This document shows positions 29,582-36,816 of a stretch of DNA of 64,000 nt, piece after piece. The DNA lies in the IMG/VR virus record IMGVR_UViG_3300027499_000005, positions 83,375 through 147,374 of that record; one strand, 5' to 3'. Each line of letters begins with the position of its first letter. Positions within the stretch are counted from its first letter, which is position 1. This DNA is from a virus. The translations under genes were made by a program, and so were the position numbers. The notes under the pieces were generated by a model. That model worked only from the letters and a program-made list of their open reading frames with translations, was not told where the DNA came from and did no database searches.

Positions 29582-30402
29582 GATTGCGCCACAATAAGAA
29601 AAGAAACACCGCTTTTCTTTATGAGTTACTTGTAAAGCAACTTGCTATTGCTTCATTACAGCAGAACAAGTCAATGATAACCCAAATCAAAGAAGTCTTT
29701 TCGGCCTTCTTTAGAGCAGGCAAACCATTGGCTAATGAGTTATCACTTTACAAGAACCTATATGAGACAAACAGCGTCGATAGCTTTACAGCAATGCGCT
29801 TGATCCAAGAAAGCTACAATGCTTATCAAAAGCTTGATTTAAAGGAACTCTTTAATGAACAAACAAAGCTTATTAACTGGATCAATAAAAACGTTGGTCA
29901 AGATGCGTTTGATACATTCGTTCCAAACTACAAGACCTTAGCCACAATCTCTCAGATTTTTGGCGATGAGTCCAATGTAAAGCAAAAAGTCATCCTTGAA
30001 AGAAAGCTTGTTGGAACACTTATGGAACGTCCGGTACAACAGAAGAAAGCTGAAATGCAGCCTATCGATAACTTGGTTTATCGTACTGTTGTCCAGAACT
30101 TCAACAACAAGTACAACCAAACACTTAATGAATCTCAACGCAAGTTGATTGAAAGCTATGTTATGTCGATCAGCGACGGAGGACTTCAGTTCCAGATGCG
30201 TTTGAACGAAGAAATCCAAGTAATAAAGGAAGCCATAACTAGTTATAGAGGTGGTGATCCAAATGTCACCGAAAGACTAAAATCAGTTCTAGAGCTAATC
30301 GAATCGTTCAGGAAAACACCCATCAACGAGCAAATACTTGAGAAAGTTCTAAAACTTCAGGCTTTAGCGCAGGAGATTACTGACAATGGCAATAACGATT
30401 AG
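29578..30402 (+). CDS. head-cluster protein of unknown function
   Basis: The 274-residue product is almost entirely helical, opening with the basic MRLRHNKKRNTAFLYELLVKQL. I recognise this opening from proteins that follow the portal gene in aquatic T4-like phages, with no assigned function. T4 has its small prohead core genes 67 and 68 in this place, so a core or assembly role is possible. It overlaps the portal by 4 bases and the next gene by 17 bases, so translation is coupled. Confidence 0.55.
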   Translation: MRLRHNKKRNTAFLYELLVKQLAIASLQQNKSMITQIKEVFSAFFRAGKPLANELSLYKNLYETNSVDSFTAMRLIQESYNAYQKLDLKELFNEQTKLINWINKNVGQDAFDTFVPNYKTLATISQIFGDESNVKQKVILERKLVGTLMERPVQQKKAEMQPIDNLVYRTVVQNFNNKYNQTLNESQRKLIESYVMSISDGGLQFQMRLNEEIQVIKEAITSYRGGDPNVTERLKSVLELIESFRKTPINEQILEKVLKLQALAQEITDNGNND

Positions 30403-30931
30403 AATCGGATCGGCTCAGCCGCAAAAGATCGAACCAAAAGAGATCGTCAATCTTAAACTAGCAAAGTCTTTGAATGACGATGTTATGATATTCGATCATG
30501 CCGATATCTATATCGTTATTCAACCAAAAGCTTCTAAGATAGTCGCTTACGCAAAAGATGTCATGAGCGACTATGTTTATGGCGCACAGAATAGATTATT
30601 TCATTATCTTTCGAAGAGAGGTCTTGTAAGCCCAGAGTCTATTCAAGGCGGAAACGTTTACGATTCAATCGAAGCCAAATATTTCCCATCAGACAAGTTT
30701 GATGTTATTAAGCTTTTGATTTTGAACATTCATCGCTTCATCGAAGAAGAGAAACCATACTTTGAGTTTGTTGAAGATTATGACGAAATGATGGTTGATA
30801 AGTTTACTGATCCGACCGACGAGGATTCAACACGACTTGGTGAAGTCCCACAAGCTTCGAAGAAGGGTACTGTTGGCGGCTCACCGTTTACTTATGGTAA
30901 TGCCTATTACTGGCAATCCTTTACTTATTGA
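30386..30931 (+). CDS. head-cluster protein of unknown function
   Basis: The 181-residue product begins MAITIRIGSAQPQKI and ends in a Tyr-rich tail (NAYYWQSFTY). The middle is mixed alpha/beta with an acidic stretch (EEEKPYFEFVEDYDE). No catalytic motif is visible. It lies between portal and protease genes and overlaps the preceding gene, so it probably belongs to the prohead assembly operon. Function is unknown. Confidence 0.5.
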   Translation: MAITIRIGSAQPQKIEPKEIVNLKLAKSLNDDVMIFDHADIYIVIQPKASKIVAYAKDVMSDYVYGAQNRLFHYLSKRGLVSPESIQGGNVYDSIEAKYFPSDKFDVIKLLILNIHRFIEEEKPYFEFVEDYDEMMVDKFTDPTDEDSTRLGEVPQASKKGTVGGSPFTYGNAYYWQSFTY

Positions 30932-30941
30932 TGGAATAAAA

Positions 30942-31274
30942 ATGCTACAACTTGCTTGGTTTATTCTCTGCTCTTATGGACTTACTTACCTCGTTGTTTA
31001 TGCTTCTATTTTTAATAAGTTAAGACCATCGAAAGAATGGTTAGGTGGATTTGGTAAGCTATTTCATTGTCCACTGTGTTTCGGATTCCATGCGGGATGG
31101 TTTTTATTTTTACTTTCTCCGTATACCGAACTATTTAGTTTTGACCAGTCAGTTACAAACTTTTTGATTTGTGGCTGGACTTCAGCGGGAACTTCATACC
31201 TACTTAGTATGTTAGTAAACGACGAAGGTTTACGGTTTACTCATAAATCTATTGATATTAAAGGGGATAAATAA
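30942..31274 (+). CDS. small membrane protein with CPLCFGFHAG motif
   Basis: From ATG 30942 the product has 110 residues. It has two or three membrane segments (about 3-25, 45-62 and 72-92) and a CPLCFGFHAGWF motif at the start of the second. This arrangement resembles the DUF1360-type small membrane proteins seen in many phages and bacteria; their function is unknown. An earlier in-frame start would add about 50 residues overlapping the previous gene and is less likely because ATG 30942 follows a local GGA site. It is odd to find a membrane protein inside the head operon. Confidence 0.5.
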   Translation: MLQLAWFILCSYGLTYLVVYASIFNKLRPSKEWLGGFGKLFHCPLCFGFHAGWFLFLLSPYTELFSFDQSVTNFLICGWTSAGTSYLLSMLVNDEGLRFTHKSIDIKGDK

Positions 31275-31858
31275 TGAAACTCACTGAAGCTCAACTAAAG
31301 GCAATCGTTGCCGAAGAAGTACAAGCTGCTATCGAAGAAGGTCTTTTCGGTGCCCTTGGTGGTGCCGCAAGAGGCTTAGCTAGCGTTGGTCGCAAAGCAG
31401 CCGGTGCCGTTGGCCGCGCCGCAGGCGCAGCAGGCGAGAAAGCATATGGCGCATTAGAAAGAGGTATCGCCGCAGGCGAGCGTGGACTCGAAACTGTTGG
31501 TAAAGGTCTTGGCGCTGCTGCTGAGAAGGTAGGCAAAGCAGGTGGTGAAGTACTCGACGCCGCTGCTATGGGTTCACTCAAAGCAGATATAGCCAAAACA
31601 GTTAAAATGGCCAAAGCTACCACCAGCGAGCTAACTGGCTACGCAGGTCGCGCCAAAGGTAATGAACAGTTCGCCGCTATGCTAGCCGAGTTTGCTACCG
31701 AACTAGCCGAACTAGCTAGAACCGCAAGAGCAGCTAAGAAGGAAGCACGCAGTACTTCAAAGTTCGCTAGAGAGAAAGGCCCACTCTCTAACCTAGAAGA
31801 GCAAATCGCAGAATCAATCGTTCGTCGTATTACGCAAGAATCCAAAAGAAGGGGGTGA
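31274..31858 (+). CDS. Ala/Gly-rich head-cluster protein with MKLT N terminus
   Basis: The 194-residue product begins MKLTEAQLKAIVAEEVQ, then an Ala/Gly/Arg/Lys repeat-like region (about 25-105) with glycine and alanine spaced as in long amphipathic helices (GRAAGAAGEKAYGALERG), then a second helical part (about 110-190). It is strongly basic and has no enzyme motif. Position directly before the prohead protease suggests a core or internal head protein that the protease could trim; the N-terminal AEE fits the Glu-ended cleavage sites of T4-type proteases. The ATG follows GGGG and overlaps the previous stop (TAATG). Confidence 0.55.
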   Translation: MKLTEAQLKAIVAEEVQAAIEEGLFGALGGAARGLASVGRKAAGAVGRAAGAAGEKAYGALERGIAAGERGLETVGKGLGAAAEKVGKAGGEVLDAAAMGSLKADIAKTVKMAKATTSELTGYAGRAKGNEQFAAMLAEFATELAELARTARAAKKEARSTSKFAREKGPLSNLEEQIAESIVRRITQESKRRG

Positions 31859-31926
31859 GTTATGTGCATGACTGCTAAGTGGATGCTTCAGCCAGTTCGT
31901 CGCTGCTGTAACGGCAGCTAACTCAC
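31855..31926 (+). ncRNA. possible three-way-junction RNA or 19-codon leader
   Basis: Outer stem GTGAGTTA (31855-31862) pairs perfectly with TAACTCAC (31919-31926). Inside are an imperfect hairpin (31871-31896, ACTG/CAGT base) and GCTGCTG-TAA-CGGCAGC (31902-31918), which abuts the outer stem. The same stretch contains a 19-codon frame (ATG 31862 to TAA 31919) behind a GGGGGTGA site. It could therefore be a small structured RNA, a regulatory leader, or a micro-gene. It is followed by a terminator. Confidence 0.35.
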
Positions 31927-31948
31927 GCGGGTTGCGCCCGTATTCGAT

Positions 31949-31984
31949 AAAGCCACTCTGCTAAACAGGGTGGCTTTCTTTTTT
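31949..31984 (+). terminator. rho-independent terminator before protease gene
   Basis: A 12-bp stem with one G-U pair (31949-31960 with 31966-31977) and the loop CTAAA is followed by CTTTTTT. It ends the portal-to-31858 transcription unit and precedes a late promoter motif by 14 bases. Confidence 0.85.
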
Positions 31985-31997
31985 GGCAAATAGACAA

Positions 31998-32006
31998 CTA
32001 TTTATC
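31998..32006 (+). promoter_or_regulatory. late promoter motif CTATTTATC
   Basis: This copy directly follows a strong terminator and lies 31 bases before the protease ATG, which is what is expected of a new transcription start. Confidence 0.6.
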
Positions 32007-32028
32007 TTGATAACCATAAAGGTATAAA

Positions 32029-32637
32029 ATGACTAAACAAATACTAAAAGAGTTCTACGAACTTTGTCCCGATGGAATGTGTCTCGACGTTCTAACTGAG
32101 TCTGAGAAGAGACAAATGGCAGATGGTAAAGCTCTTTATCTTGTTGGCAAATGCCACGAAGCAGAAAGACTAAACGGAAATGGTCGCGTGTATCCATTCC
32201 CTGTTCTCATGAGAGAAGTAGAGAAATACATGGAGGTTGTCCGTGATCGCCGTGCAGTTGGAGAGTTAGACCACCCAGATGATTCGGTTGTCAATCTTCG
32301 AAACTCTTCACACATGGTTACCGACATGTGGTGGGATGGTAAGACACTTATGGGTAAAGTAAAGGTTCTTTCTACCCCATCTGGTCAAACTCTTAGAGCT
32401 TTGGTCAACGATGGAGTTAAGATTGGTATTTCTTCACGCGGTTTAGGTTCTGTATCTAATCGTGGCGGTCAGACAATCGTAGAAGACGATTTCCAGCTTA
32501 TCTGTTTTGACATTGTATCAGAACCTTCTACACCAAAAGCCTTCATGGACAACGTTGTGTACGAAGGTAAAAGAAATACAAATAAACTAGTTACTATCGA
32601 CTCCATTTTGGACGATCTGCTAGGCAAGAGAGGTTGA
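32029..32637 (+). CDS. prohead protease (gp21-like, S77 type)
   Basis: The 202-residue protein resembles T4 gp21, the serine protease that matures the prohead by cutting scaffold and capsid proteins. Visible landmarks are GRVYPFPVLMREV, AVGELDHPDD with the probable catalytic His, a strand leading to VKIGISSRGLGSV with the catalytic Ser in SSRG, and DIVSEPSTPKAF. It stands between core-type genes and the scaffold and capsid genes, as in T4. The ATG follows AAAGGTATAAA and a late promoter motif. The likely capsid cleavage site is described under the capsid gene. Confidence 0.88.
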   Translation: MTKQILKEFYELCPDGMCLDVLTESEKRQMADGKALYLVGKCHEAERLNGNGRVYPFPVLMREVEKYMEVVRDRRAVGELDHPDDSVVNLRNSSHMVTDMWWDGKTLMGKVKVLSTPSGQTLRALVNDGVKIGISSRGLGSVSNRGGQTIVEDDFQLICFDIVSEPSTPKAFMDNVVYEGKRNTNKLVTIDSILDDLLGKRG

Positions 32638-32638
32638 T

Positions 32639-33076
32639 GTGAATCCGGCAGAACTAAAGAAGCTATTAAAACCAATAGTAAAAGAACTGGTCAAGGAATC
32701 GGTTCAAGAAGTGCTTATAAAAGAAGGACTTCTTTCTACTGTTGTATCCGAGGTTGCTAAGGGTATAAGTGGCAATCTCGTAACAGAGGCTAGGAAACCA
32801 ACCGCTGCGATCCCAGCAATGGTTAGAGGCCCATCAGAGGAACAAAAGCTCCAAGAACTCAAGAGACAAAAGAAAGAGTTATTGGATGCTATTGGAAAGG
32901 ATTCTTTCAGAGGTGTGGATATCTTTGAGGGTGTTAGTCACAATGACTTGCCATCTGAGCCTACAAAGGGCGCATTAGGATCTCCATTAGCCGACATGGC
33001 TCCGAATGATCCCGGTATAGACATTTCTAGTATTGTTGCGATGGGCGGTAACGCTTGGAAGCAACTACTTAAATAA
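32639..33076 (+). CDS. small head-cluster protein
   Basis: The 145-residue product starts at GTG 32639, two bases after the protease stop. The first 45 residues are an amphipathic helix (NPAELKKLLKPIVKELVKE) that resembles the MKLT-type N termini at 20270 and 31274. The rest is poorly structured with a conserved-looking end (GIDISSIVAMGGNAWKQL). The position between protease and capsid genes suggests an internal or assembly protein. Function is unknown. Confidence 0.5.
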   Translation: MNPAELKKLLKPIVKELVKESVQEVLIKEGLLSTVVSEVAKGISGNLVTEARKPTAAIPAMVRGPSEEQKLQELKRQKKELLDAIGKDSFRGVDIFEGVSHNDLPSEPTKGALGSPLADMAPNDPGIDISSIVAMGGNAWKQLLK

Positions 33077-33091
33077 GTAAGGAATAAATAA

Positions 33092-33511
33092 ATGTCTGAA
33101 GCTTTCATCTATAGTGCTGGCCTTAACAATGTAGGCTCTTTCCAAGTCTCCGGTATACCATTTGTTAGTGGTGGGGTCGATGCTACAAATGCAACGAAAG
33201 TTACATTCCCTTATGTAACAAGATGGGTGCAGGTAGCTAACGTTGGTGACGGTCTATTAAAGGTCGGGTTTTCGCAACAAGGTGTTGAAGGAACCAAATA
33301 CTTTAGTGTTCCGAACTTAACAATCGGCGGTGCTGGAACTGCTCTAGTTCCTTACTCCAGTGTTTTTGAGGTAAAAGTAACAGAAATCTGGATTTCTGGT
33401 TCAAATAGCGTTGATGTTATTGCTGGTCTTACTAATATTCCAACAGCAAGAATCAACAATACCGCTAACTCGCCGTCAGGCACAAACTGGTCTGGTTCGG
33501 CAAACGTATAA
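33092..33511 (+). CDS. putative head decoration protein
   Basis: The 139-residue product is beta-rich and Gly/Ser/Asn-rich: SFQVSGIPFVSGG, VTFPYVTRWVQVANVGDG, LVPYSSVFEVKVTEIWISG. It lacks charged helices and membrane segments. I associate the TFPYVTRWV pattern with small virion proteins of aquatic phages, and a jelly-roll-like decoration or head fibre role fits its place before the scaffold. The ATG follows AAGGAATAAATAA. The role is inferred from composition and location. Confidence 0.5.
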   Translation: MSEAFIYSAGLNNVGSFQVSGIPFVSGGVDATNATKVTFPYVTRWVQVANVGDGLLKVGFSQQGVEGTKYFSVPNLTIGGAGTALVPYSSVFEVKVTEIWISGSNSVDVIAGLTNIPTARINNTANSPSGTNWSGSANV

Positions 33512-33526
33512 TAATAAGAAGGATTT

Positions 33527-33751
33527 ATGAAGCGTTATAATAGTTCACGACCCGCACATGTTACTGTTGAAGTGCGCGAAGGTCAATCAATCACAACAGC
33601 AATCAAAAAGTTCATGAAGAAAGTGAAGAGAAGCGGAATCATCGAAGAGTATCGCCGTTCTCTAGAATACGAAAAGCCTTCCGATAAGCGTAAGAGGAAA
33701 GAGCGTCGTAGAGAAAAGGTTCTCAAGAAACTTCGTCAGAATCGGAAGTGA
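33527..33751 (+). CDS. rpsU: ribosomal protein bS21 homolog
   Basis: The 74-residue, very basic protein matches the bacterial small-subunit protein bS21 along its length: VEVREGQSITTAIKKFMKK corresponds to the N-terminal strand and first helix, and EYRRSLEYEKPSDKRKRK to the second helix and the conserved YEKPS/T-x-x-R-K-R element. bS21 helps 30S subunits bind mRNA leaders and is easily exchanged. A phage copy could swap into host ribosomes and bias initiation. It has an AAGGATT site, and sits between head genes, 15 bases after the putative decoration protein, so it is probably made with late genes. Confidence 0.85.
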   Translation: MKRYNSSRPAHVTVEVREGQSITTAIKKFMKKVKRSGIIEEYRRSLEYEKPSDKRKRKERRREKVLKKLRQNRK

Positions 33752-33773
33752 TGGTTTTTGGGATAACTAAAGA

Positions 33774-33782
33774 CTATTTATT
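33774..33782 (+). promoter_or_regulatory. late promoter motif CTATTTATT
   Basis: The motif lies in the 64-base gap between the bS21 and scaffold genes, 42 bases before the scaffold ATG. It probably boosts scaffold and capsid expression. Confidence 0.5.
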
Positions 33783-33815
33783 TTGAGTTTCATTATTTAG
33801 TAACGGAGTATCTAA

Positions 33816-34940
33816 ATGTCATCACTTTTGGAACAAGCCATTATCGACGCAAAAGAGCTTCGCGAGGCCGCTCTTAGATTTGCAGAAAATCAAGTTATTG
33901 AGAAGCACGCCAGCGAACTAAAAGAAGCCATTGATTCATTCCTAAGCGAGCAAGATGAAATGCCCGTAGTTGACCCAATGGCCGCTGCTCCTGTCCCCGA
34001 GGCTATTCCACAAGAGATTCCCGATGCTGCTACGCTGGATACAGCTAACGAGCCAGATGCAGGTAGCGATGAAGATGTTATCACCGTTTCGATGGATGAT
34101 CTTCGTACAATGCTTTCAGCTTATGAAGATCAAGATATTCCTCCAGAAGATCTAAAAGATCCATTCGAAGTACTTGGTGATGATAAGCTCGCTTCTCATG
34201 AAACACAAGAAGAAGAACCAGAAAGCATTGAAATCGATCTTGGTTCCGTTACCAAGGCTGCTGCTCCTCAAATGTCAGGTTTGATGGAAGAGGTAGCTCG
34301 CTTCTTAAACGAAGAAGAAGATGAAGAAGAAGAGCAGGAAGAAGAGGAAGAGCAAGAACTAGATGAAAGTACTCTTCATTCCTTAATCGAAGAACTAGTT
34401 GTCGATATTATGGATGGACAACACGCTGGCGGTTGGGCCGGTCGTCCAGAAAAAGATCGACAAGAACAAGAGAAAGTCAATCTTGCTCGCTTGGCTGATA
34501 CCAAGCGCCAGCAAGAACTAAAAGACTTACAAGATGGTATGAAGAAACTAGCTGGGGTCAATGAATCATTGGAATCCCAGAATACCATTCTTAACGAAAC
34601 AGTTTCCGCATTGAAGGTTAAGCTTGAAGAAGTAAACCTTAGCAATGCAAAACTTCTGTACCAAAATGAAGTTCTTATGAATGGCTCGTTGAATGAGCGA
34701 CAAAAACAAAAGGTTGTCGAATCTATTCGTAAGGCACAAACCATTACAGAAGCGAAGGTTATTTTTGAAACCCTTCAAAGTGCAGCGGCTGCTGGAGCAA
34801 CGTCTACCGGCAGGAAACTTGAGTCCCTTCACGAAGCTATCAATAGACCTTCTCACACCATTCCCGGCAAGCGTAATCTAAATGAGGGGGTTGATCCCGG
34901 TCAACTCGATTATTGGAAGAAGCTAGCTGGCATTAAGTAA
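33816..34940 (+). CDS. prohead scaffold/core protein (gp22-like)
   Basis: The 374-residue protein is very acidic in its first two thirds (EEEDEEEEQEEEEEQELDE near 170-190) and has a coiled coil at about 245-300. It lies immediately before the capsid gene, where T4 has the scaffold gp22. Glu-rich helical proteins here form the prohead core and are then cut up by the protease. The ATG follows AACGGAG. No sequence motif proves the function, but composition and position agree. Confidence 0.75.
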   Translation: MSSLLEQAIIDAKELREAALRFAENQVIEKHASELKEAIDSFLSEQDEMPVVDPMAAAPVPEAIPQEIPDAATLDTANEPDAGSDEDVITVSMDDLRTMLSAYEDQDIPPEDLKDPFEVLGDDKLASHETQEEEPESIEIDLGSVTKAAAPQMSGLMEEVARFLNEEEDEEEEQEEEEEQELDESTLHSLIEELVVDIMDGQHAGGWAGRPEKDRQEQEKVNLARLADTKRQQELKDLQDGMKKLAGVNESLESQNTILNETVSALKVKLEEVNLSNAKLLYQNEVLMNGSLNERQKQKVVESIRKAQTITEAKVIFETLQSAAAAGATSTGRKLESLHEAINRPSHTIPGKRNLNEGVDPGQLDYWKKLAGIK

Positions 34941-34972
34941 AGCAAATCCTAAAAATAAAGGGGGTGATAAAT

Positions 34973-36718
34973 ATGTCTCGTAATCTTATTGAAAGATTGA
35001 CTGAAGGCGTCGTTAACCGCGACCTCCAGAAAGAAGGTGCTGCTCTGCTCTCAAAGTGGGAGAAGACAGGTCTTCTTGAAGGACTCGGCGGTGAGCATAC
35101 CCGTGCTGGTATGGCTCGTCTTCTAGAAAATCAAGCTAAGCAACTCCTCAAGGAGTCTACATCAATGGCTGCTGGTGACGTACAGGGCTTTGCCGCTGTT
35201 GCGTTCCCACTAGTTCGCCGCGTTTTCGCTGGCCTATTGGCCAATGATCTCGTTTCAGTACAACCAATGAGCCTTCCATCAGGTCTCATTTTCTTCCTCG
35301 ACTTTACCGTTTCGAATGAAACAGGTACCCGTCTTGGATATGCCGCCTCGGCTTCATTGTACGGTGGTGGCCGCGTAGCCAGCCAAATCACTGGTGGTGT
35401 TATCCTCACAGGTACACTAGCAGAAGCTGGTCCCTACGCTCTTAACAATGGCTATTCTTCAGCAACTGCCTCTGTTACCCTAGCTCCCGGCCTCGTTGCC
35501 TCTGGTTCTGTCACCAATGGTGGCGTAGCAGTCGTTGACACCGGCCTTGGTGGAGCCGCAGTCGGTGGTGCATACAATACTGTTAGCTTGCTAGCATATG
35601 ATGCAGATCTAGTCAGTGGTTCTAAGTTCGCTGTTGCAACCGCTTCTTTGAGCGCCGTCGCTGATGTTGGTGGTGTTGCAAACTTCATCGCTCTAACACC
35701 AGCTTCTGCTCTAGGAAATGGCTTGTTCGTTCGTCGTTTGACCCGTATCGATCCAAACGATCCTACAAAGATCCTTCTTACCGCCGTTGCTTCTGGTACT
35801 GAAGCTGCTTCCACCATCGCTACCGCTTTGGCTGCTGCTACTTCATTCAAGACAGCCGTTAAGGATAACTTCACCGCTGGTGCAACACTCGGTTCAGTCG
35901 TTGGTACAACTACTGCTCCCGGTTGGGGCCTAGAAGGTAATCCTGACATTCCAGAAATCGACATCAAAGTTGATTCTGTTGCCGTCACAGCCGTTACCAA
36001 GAAGCTCAAGGCCAAGTGGACCCCAGAGTTGGGACAAGATCTCAACGCTTACCACAACCTCGATGCTGAAGTTGAACTCACCTCAATCCTCTCTGAGCAA
36101 ATCGCTCTCGAAATCGACCGCGAAATCCTTGAGGACTTGATCCGTGGTGCAACTGCTGGTACATACTACTGGTCACGCTCACCCGGCCTCTTCGTCAACC
36201 GCCTCACTGGTGTTGAAGTTGGTGCCAATACAGCCGCCCCAGAGTTCACTGGTAACGTATCAATGTGGTACGAAACCCTCATCGAAACAATCAATGACGT
36301 TTCGGCTCAAATCCATCGCAAGACCCTTCGTGGTGGCGCTAACTTCGTCGTAACATCGCCAGAAGTTGCCAACATCCTAGAGTTCACCGCTGGCTTCCGT
36401 GCCTCCGTCACCGCTGACGATGAGCGTGGTTCAATCGGCGCAGTCAAGGTCGGTTCAATCTCCAAGAAGTTCGACGTTCACGTTGATCCATACTTCCCAC
36501 GCAACCTCCTTTTGGTCGGTCGTCGTGGTGGTAGCTTCCTAGAGTCCGGCTACGTCTACGCTCCTTACGTCCCACTACAAGTCACTCCTACCATCTTTGG
36601 TACTGAGGACTTCGTACCTCGCAAGGGTGTCATGACCCGCTACGCCAAGAAGATGGTTCGTCCAGACATGTACGGTCTAGTTGTCGTCCGTGGTCTTCTC
36701 GGTGAAGGTGGAGCCTGA
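34973..36718 (+). CDS. major capsid protein (gp23-like)
   Basis: From ATG 34973 (GGGGGTGA site) the product has 581 residues. The pattern AVAFPLVRRVFAGLLANDLVSVQPM followed by PSGLIFFLDF is the T4 gp23 hallmark in broken form: a helix with VRR, then VQPM, then a strand. The last region has KVGSISKKFDVHVDPYFP and a YAPYVPL strand. Like T4 gp23 it probably carries a propeptide: the first 61 residues end in LLKE, a fit to the L-x-E cleavage rule of gp21. Compared with T4 gp23 (521 residues) it has an insertion of Ala/Gly/Thr-rich sequence near 150-310. An upstream GTG at 34964 overlaps the ribosome binding site and is unlikely. Confidence 0.9.
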   Translation: MSRNLIERLTEGVVNRDLQKEGAALLSKWEKTGLLEGLGGEHTRAGMARLLENQAKQLLKESTSMAAGDVQGFAAVAFPLVRRVFAGLLANDLVSVQPMSLPSGLIFFLDFTVSNETGTRLGYAASASLYGGGRVASQITGGVILTGTLAEAGPYALNNGYSSATASVTLAPGLVASGSVTNGGVAVVDTGLGGAAVGGAYNTVSLLAYDADLVSGSKFAVATASLSAVADVGGVANFIALTPASALGNGLFVRRLTRIDPNDPTKILLTAVASGTEAASTIATALAAATSFKTAVKDNFTAGATLGSVVGTTTAPGWGLEGNPDIPEIDIKVDSVAVTAVTKKLKAKWTPELGQDLNAYHNLDAEVELTSILSEQIALEIDREILEDLIRGATAGTYYWSRSPGLFVNRLTGVEVGANTAAPEFTGNVSMWYETLIETINDVSAQIHRKTLRGGANFVVTSPEVANILEFTAGFRASVTADDERGSIGAVKVGSISKKFDVHVDPYFPRNLLLVGRRGGSFLESGYVYAPYVPLQVTPTIFGTEDFVPRKGVMTRYAKKMVRPDMYGLVVVRGLLGEGGA

Positions 36719-36746
36719 TAGAGCTTTTAGCTTATAGCTAATCTCT

Positions 36747-36777
36747 GGCCTCGGTCCTTCGGGATCGGGGCCTTTTT
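36747..36777 (+). terminator. terminator after capsid gene
   Basis: An 11-bp stem with two G-U pairs (36747-36757 with 36762-36772) is closed by a TTCG loop and followed by TTTTT. A small perfect hairpin TTAGCT-TAT-AGCTAA lies just before it at 36727-36741. A late promoter motif follows at 36791. Confidence 0.85.
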
Positions 36778-36790
36778 CTTTGCCCTTAAA

Positions 36791-36799
36791 CTACTTACT
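36791..36799 (+). promoter_or_regulatory. late promoter motif CTACTTACT
   Basis: It follows the capsid terminator by 13 bases and precedes the ATG at 36817 by 26 bases, with GCGGAGG between. Confidence 0.5.
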
Positions 36800-36816
36800 G
36801 AAGCGGAGGTTCACAA

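Noticed and set aside
31855-31990. tRNA gene after the Ala/Gly-rich gene
   Set aside because: There is no acceptor stem, no T-arm consensus and no cloverleaf spacing; the stems fit a three-way junction followed by a terminator.
35452-36045. Long open frame on the minus strand (about 197 codons) inside the capsid gene
   Set aside because: It is a shadow of the strongly biased codons of the capsid gene; there is no ribosome binding site and no family resemblance.
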